This document shows positions 58,790 to 64,000 of a stretch of DNA of 64,000 bases, piece by piece. The notes beneath the pieces are model-generated. The model worked only from the letters and a program-made list of their open reading frames with translations, searched no databases and was not told where the DNA came from. The position numbers and the translations under genes were made by a program. Position 1 is the stretch's first letter; the number at the start of each line of letters is the position of its first letter. Origin of the DNA: Capitulum mitella (taxonomy: Eukaryota > Arthropoda > Thecostraca > Pollicipedomorpha > Pollicipedidae); contig CP099840.1 of assembly GCA_030062745.1 (NCBI GenBank), positions 682,001-746,000 on the forward strand, written 5' to 3'.

Positions 58790-61540
58790 TGGCGTGCTCG
58801 GGTGGAGTTGAGGGTCAGTTTGACCCTCCATAAGATCTTAAAAACCAATTAGTAAGTAAAAACTTCATTCATAGATGCACCAAATTTTTAGCGTAGATGC
58901 AACCCTAAAGGAACCCTCTTGTGTAGAAGTTTGATGTTTCCAGAATGTGGCCTTCATTGTCAAATGAGGTCAAACAGGATCGAATTTGGTACGGTTCGTC
59001 ATACTTTCGGTTGCGCCGCGAAACTGTTCGTCACAGCGTCAACATGCACAATCATTTTTGTTGACTACACAAAATTGCAATAAATGGTATATAATTTTAA
59101 CTGCTTAGGACAGTACTTGTGCTTAAATTAGTGCTTCAGCACAACTTCAGCCTATGGCTATAAGTTCACAAAGAGTTGTACCTCTTGTTTTGCGGTATCT
59201 CAAGGTACATTCTGGCGCTGCATTCGAACTTGTCACCCAAAAATACCTCACGGTCCAAATTTTTGCCACCAAGGCCATCCAAGGTCATCTGAGGTCAACC
59301 TAGGTCAGTGACCTAAAGTGACCTTAAAGAAGCGAAATTCGCGAGTATGTGTTCCACAGAGCCGACTTACCGCCATTTATTACAATTTAACCACTTAACC
59401 CTATTCCCGGAGGGCTAGACGGTATGGCCGATTCCCGGCAGGGGGGGGCGGATTCGGCCCCCCCTGAGATCTCGAAAACTGCTCGTCCGATTTCATCGCA
59501 ACAAACGGCAATCGATTTGCCGTGACGTGAACTACATTTTTATAAAAAGGAATTTTCAAAATTTTGAAATGTGTGGATACAAAGCGGCAAAAATGTCAAA
59601 ATGGGGGGTACTTTTGGACTTGTTATAACTCCGTTGTTTATGGACCGATTTCGATGAAACTGGCATCAATCGAGAGATTATGGACAGGGCTTTTACCATG
59701 GGTATGCAAATCTGAAATTTTGAGAAAATTCATGGGCGTTCACCGGGTTTCAAAAATAGGAGGATTAGTTTTTTAACAACTGAATGAACAAAAGAGGCAA
59801 AAACACTTTTTTGGCTTCTGCTAGTCATGTTATGCTAAAGAAGTACAAATCGCATTACAATGTTTGTATAATGTTAGCATAGGCGGTGCCAGGGACATGA
59901 AAAAGGGGGAACTGTCATGGTCACACGCTCTTCAGATCAACTTGTGACCTTTGACCTTAAATGACCTCCAGTGACCTTGGGGTCACTTGGAATGATGTCG
60001 TGTGCATTCAATATTATCTTTAAACGTTTTTAATCGTTTGAATTCACTCTATTCCAAAAAATTCATTTTTTGGCTATTGCGATATAGGGTACGCGCACTG
60101 ACATTTTGGGTCATAGCTCCGTGACCCGACCTGATATCAAGCTGAAATTCGATACACAAGTAGAGGACACTCTTTTACGTCACATATATTCTGGATTTGG
60201 CATTTAAAAAAACGGCGCCGAAATTATTGCAAAAAAACAAATTTTGACTTTTGACCTTGACCTGACCTTGGAAAGTGACCTCAGATAAACGAAATTTTGT
60301 GTGCACCTTGCCCAACTATTTAGCTATACATTTATATAAAGTTTTAAGTTGTATCTTAAAAACTCTGTTTTTGGCAGCCATTTTCCTTTTACCCTCAACA
60401 TGGCCAAAAATAGCCTGAGGTGCCTCCCAAAAACGTTGCCTGGCTCCGCCCCTGAGCAAAATAGAATTTTGAAATTTTGTCACGGCACGTAGAAGGAATA
60501 GCTAGGAAAAGTGACCAAGTTTCGTGAAGCTGCGTTAAAAAGCCTGGAATTGGCAAGCAAAAAACCCGAGGGGGGGCGGATTCCGCCCCCCCCCTGCCGG
60601 GAATAGGGTTAAGTATTTATCACTAACATGTAAAAACTTCATTGCATCTTCCGGCTTCGGCTTCGTGGTATTCGGGCACGGAATGATAGACCGAAAGCAA
60701 AACCCATCTGACCTATTTCCTTTTGACACCTGTTTACACCACCATGTACCATACCTTGGTAATTTTGGGCGCTGAGTTCGAAATCAGCTTTAAAAAAACA
60801 CTAGAAAGCAAGTTGTTACAAAAACAGGTGAACCAAGGTCAACAAACTTCACATGAGATCAATGACCTGAGACGACTTAGAACAGACCAAAACCATCACA
60901 TTGTGTGTTAAGTCATCCATGACATTATTTCGTGTCATTTTAGCCTTGAATTAAGCGTTGAACAACAAATTGGTGGGATTTCATTGTTTAACCTCTACAG
61001 AAACAAGTATGCGCGAGTACATTTTTGGTCATATTTCCGTGACCTGACATGATATCGAACTGAAACTTGACGCACCGTAGAAGATAAAGTGGTCTTTTAC
61101 ATATGCTGGATTTTTGGTTGAGATTTTAAGAAAAGAAGTTCTATATTTGGAAATACTTCTTGAACTTTGACCTCGATCTGACTTTGCGACCTGATCTTAG
61201 GTAAGCCAAAGCGCTTTTGTACTTTTTAGTTGATTGTGCACCTTTGAAAAGTTTGGAAGTCTATCTTTAAAACTATATTTGTGGCAGCAGTTTAAAGTTT
61301 ACCCTAAAAATAATCATTGCTTGAATCCATGACTTGACTCAAACCCACTCTAACTTTGTGATCCTGACAAACTTCGATTTGTTTTTAATACCAAAAGATC
61401 CTCTGTCGAATTTTGTACAGCTGCGCCAAATTTTGTACTGCTGCGCCGTACTGTTTGAGACCTACTCCGGAAAAACTCGAGGAGCGGTCATATTGGCCCC
61501 CAGCCGGGCGCGTATTGACAGTGATTCGCTAGTAAGGTTA
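58790..61540. mobile_element. Older GGTCA-rich repeat hosting MITE copy C
   Basis: Sequence on both sides of copy C is itself rich in AGGTCA/TGACCT and in phrases like those in the MITE (for example the segment near 61,020 resembling that near 60,110). This suggests a related, older element split by the younger insertion. Its outer ends are not defined with confidence. Confidence 0.4.
59399..60608 (-). mobile_element. piggyBac-like MITE copy C (CpG-intact), 1,210 bp
   Basis: TTAA target duplications lie at 59395-59398 and 60609-60612. The 12-bp inverted termini CCCTATTCCCGG and CCGGGAATAGGG match perfectly. TTAA plus a CCC start and GGG end is diagnostic of the piggyBac superfamily. Subterminal hairpins are made of G-runs and C-runs around GCGGATTC. 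The body is non-coding, inverse in orientation to copy A, and rich in AGGTCA half-sites. Confidence 0.88.
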
Positions 61541-62215
61541 AATGGAATTTGAATATAGACTTCAGCATGTCACAGACTATTCGTCTATTTTGGATTATTA
61601 AGACATTGCACGGCAGTGCTTGCCAATACGACCACGGCAATTTTCTTTGTTGCTGTTGTTGCTTGCATTCACTGTAGTGTCCTAAGTCTTTTTCTGGGTC
61701 TGGGTCTTGGTCCTTTTCGGTTTTTCTTTAGATATTGATGAAATTTTCCAGACAATTGGTAAATAAATGGCAAAATATAATTGAATAAATCAGGGGGTCG
61801 ATTTATATTCTTTTGTGATAGCCCTACCCCCTTCCAATGTTGCTCTAGGCCCCCTCAGTATTTTCTGCCGGCTTGGAGGGAAATGAGCAATGATAACGGA
61901 AAGAACGGCCGCAATAGATTAATGATGAGCAGCAAACAGAAAACAAAGCGTAAAGTAATCCATCTATCCATCTTTCCATCTTCTAGCTATATATACATCT
62001 ATAAACATAGGAATATGAAAAAATAATAAATACCAATAAAACAGTTATGTTTTCGTTGCTCAAAATAACGTTGACCAAATCCGTAGAGAAGCCCACATTT
62101 GGGGGGAGGTTGAGGGACTAAGTAGGGTAACTAGGGTAGACTGAGGGACCCTCGGCTCGACCTACCAAATCTAATATTAAAGAAATCGACACGTTTGGAA
62201 CAAATGCACACAAAG
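60613..62215. other. Non-coding, no gene seen
   Basis: AT-rich sequence with remnants of the older GGTCA-rich repeat up to about 61,540. Nothing coding was recognised. Confidence 0.5.
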
Positions 62216-62226
62216 AAACACACACG

Positions 62227-62266
<40 letters not shown>

Positions 62267-62299
62267 GATATATACATATACATATGTATATATATATTC
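62216..62299. repeat. (CA)n(TA)n compound microsatellite
   Basis: ACACAC repeats run directly into TATATA with a few interruptions (GATATA, CATATA). Confidence 0.95.
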
Positions 62300-62487
62300 G
62301 CTCAAACTTCCAAAGACTTTATTTCGAGACACGAAGCACGTTACACGTGGTTGCTGTCCGTTGCGAGCATCAAAGTCGTGTCGACGGAATCAGCATTCCC
62401 CCCTTTTTCAGTGTTCATAGGCGCAGCAGTTTGCGGTGGCCAAGGTCGGCCACACGGCGCACATTGGACTTTACATACGCCATGGCC

Positions 62488-63240
62488 TTATTTCTGGCAC
62501 ACCTCCGGTTTGAATGTCGTCTTCTTGCGGAGGATCCTTGCGCGGAGCTGTTGGTCATTTTCGGCTTTCCAGGTGCTTTCATATGCCTGAGCCTTTAGCA
62601 GTGCCCGGAACTGCCCGACTGGCCTCAGCTGAGGGACTGCTGGCGGTTTGTCTGCGCGTTCAGTGATGCATATTTTCAGCTTGTTCAGTTTCTCCAGCAA
62701 GTTTTTTTATAGAGCGCCGAAGCCAGGCCGGGACAGAAGATCACATTATCAGAGCTGCTGTATTTTTCAATAGGCCGTTTCAGCCCAAGCAGCTCTTTTC
62801 TGCACTCTTTGCTCTTTTCTTTATATAGTCCGTTTATGGCCGTCCAGTAGACCATAAAGCACTTGCTAACTCCAGATTTAGAAATGGCTGCCAAACCATG
62901 ACCTTCTTCGGGTACTTGTCTTTCCTGAGATACCGAATGTACTGGCTGGTGTTCTCTTTGTCCTCCGTGTAGAACGCTTTGTTAGCCTGAATTTCCGGTT
63001 GGCTGCAGGATATCGACCTCTCGCCCTCTGTTCTAGGTTTTGTGTCTCGATGGCCCCGAAGGCTTTTTGTCGTCGGCGGTACATGAGGGATGCCTTAAGC
63101 CGCAGCATCTTGGACACATATTGTTGAGTGGTGTTTAATTTTTCTGAAGCACGTGCTTGAGAGCGACAAGCTTTTTCAGCCATGCATTTCTTTAGGGGCT
63201 GCGTCCTATGGTTGGGCATGTCCACCCCTGGGGCGGCTGT
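62488..63240 (-). pseudogene. Degenerate mariner/Tc1-type transposase
   Basis: Minus-strand blocks in three frames line up as one decayed transposase: a helix-turn-helix part (SEKLNTTQQYVSKMLRLKA, about 63,070-63,160); KAFYTEDKENTSQYIRYLRK to KKVMVW (about 62,900-62,985); AISKSGVSK through SDNVIFCPGLAS (about 62,705-62,890); and a Leu/Lys-rich C-terminal part to 62,488. At least two frameshifts separate them. In mariner-like enzymes the third block carries the second catalytic Asp in a PDLAS context; here it is PGLAS, so the enzyme would be dead even without the frameshifts. The first catalytic Asp is not evident either. Confidence 0.75.
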
Positions 63241-64000
63241 CCACCCTGTCGGACTTTTCCGCCAATGGGATACCCTCATCACAGTAACGTAACGCAATAC
63301 TGTCTATATCGGTCTTCTGGGAACTTTTATAGCAAGGAAGTGCCTGATGGTATATGTTTTGCCTTTGCTCCAGGGAACCCTGTAAAATTCGCCAGTAACG
63401 TTTCTGCGTACCTGTTCAGTTAGTTGCTGTGGCGTCAACAGGATGAGAACCACAGCCACCACGTAGAGTTTTCAAACGATCCAAATAACGTGCCGGGCCA
63501 TACCAGAAAAATACGATCAGCGTCCTCTGAGGTTCATGATAGTAAATTCCTTTTAGTCTCGAGGTGAACGTACTCTACAGGCAAGAAATACAAAGGGGGG
63601 TAAACAGATGTTTCGTAAGCTTTGTTCTAAAGAGTGGTGGGTTTAGGTACTCGTAACCATTTTATCCTCAACCGGTGGCGCCCATGTCATCCAGCCCGTT
63701 CTCGTGGCGACACGTACATCCTCCACTGATGCGTAGAAAAGCTTCACCACAAGTGCTACCCTGAGGAAAACTGAGGCCAAAACTGCCGTGCCGAGTTTTT
63801 TTAGGTTTTTAGACATGCTATCTACACAATCGGCTGTTTCGAGTGGAGGACAGCAGACCAGCCCTCATGGCGAGAAACTGCGCATCAGACGAATTCCGCG
63901 GCGCCGCCCCCCCCCCCCGCCGAGTGGCGGCGAGCCGACCTGATGACGTCACCCGACCCATAAACACGGCCGGGCCCGTCGGCCAAGCCGGAAGCCCCTG
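63241..64000. other. Right edge: CpG-rich, promoter-like end
   Basis: From about 63,840 the sequence turns CpG-rich, with a long C-run near 63,907 and a CRE. It could be the promoter island of a gene beyond the window. No exon is seen inside. Confidence 0.35.
63944..63951. promoter_or_regulatory. CRE palindrome TGACGTCA
   Basis: Perfect 8-bp cAMP-response element in the CpG-rich right edge, about 12 bp before CATAAACA. Function is inference from motif and composition only. Confidence 0.3.

Overview
The window is animal nuclear DNA. The genes are split by GT-AG introns, exons are GC-rich with C or G at most third positions, CpG is frequent in most of the window, and tandem repeats and non-autonomous transposons fill the gaps. 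An arthropod fits best, probably a crustacean: meiotic DMC1 is present (it is lost in Drosophila), and there is what looks like a nematode/crustacean-type FF cell fusogen. The species cannot be fixed from sequence alone; a barnacle-like genome is only a guess. Exon borders below come from GT/AG sites with matching phase, read by eye.

Layout. 1-13.6 kb is mostly non-coding, with a 74-bp satellite, a CpG-rich regulatory-looking stretch, a 42-bp minisatellite and one tentative two-exon minus-strand gene (4566-8402). 13,672-17,496 (+) is a complete three-exon gene for a 663-residue type I membrane protein that I read as an EFF-1/AFF-1 family fusogen. 20,149-44,138 (-) is one very large gene of 17 exons and about 3,120 residues: N-terminal ankyrin repeats, a giant disordered exon with about 20 'DSW' acidic-tryptophan motifs, then long coiled coils, the architecture of ANKRD26. 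Its 8.8-kb intron 8 holds an oppositely oriented gene (31,299-35,404, +) encoding a long disordered protein that ends in a complete cyclophilin domain. 45,943-46,975 (-) is an intronless DMC1 recombinase with one extra base that makes an in-frame TGA. 47.0-49.8 kb is a sharply bounded CpG desert. 49.8-64 kb is repeat-rich, with three TTAA-flanked piggyBac-like MITEs of about 1.2 kb, a foldback-type element, and a dead mariner/Tc1 transposase.

Most worth checking: (1) DMC1 and the ANKRD26-like gene each need a +1 frameshift exactly at, or within a few codons of, an NCC-TGA; the DMC1 site, TCC TGA, is the codon pair used by ornithine decarboxylase antizyme for programmed +1 frameshifting. (2) At least four introns carry minisatellites whose units contain the neighbouring splice site. 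(3) The MITEs carry clusters of AGGTCA nuclear-receptor half-sites, and one copy lies in the CpG desert with its CpGs decayed. No tRNA, rRNA, CRISPR or prokaryotic feature is supported.
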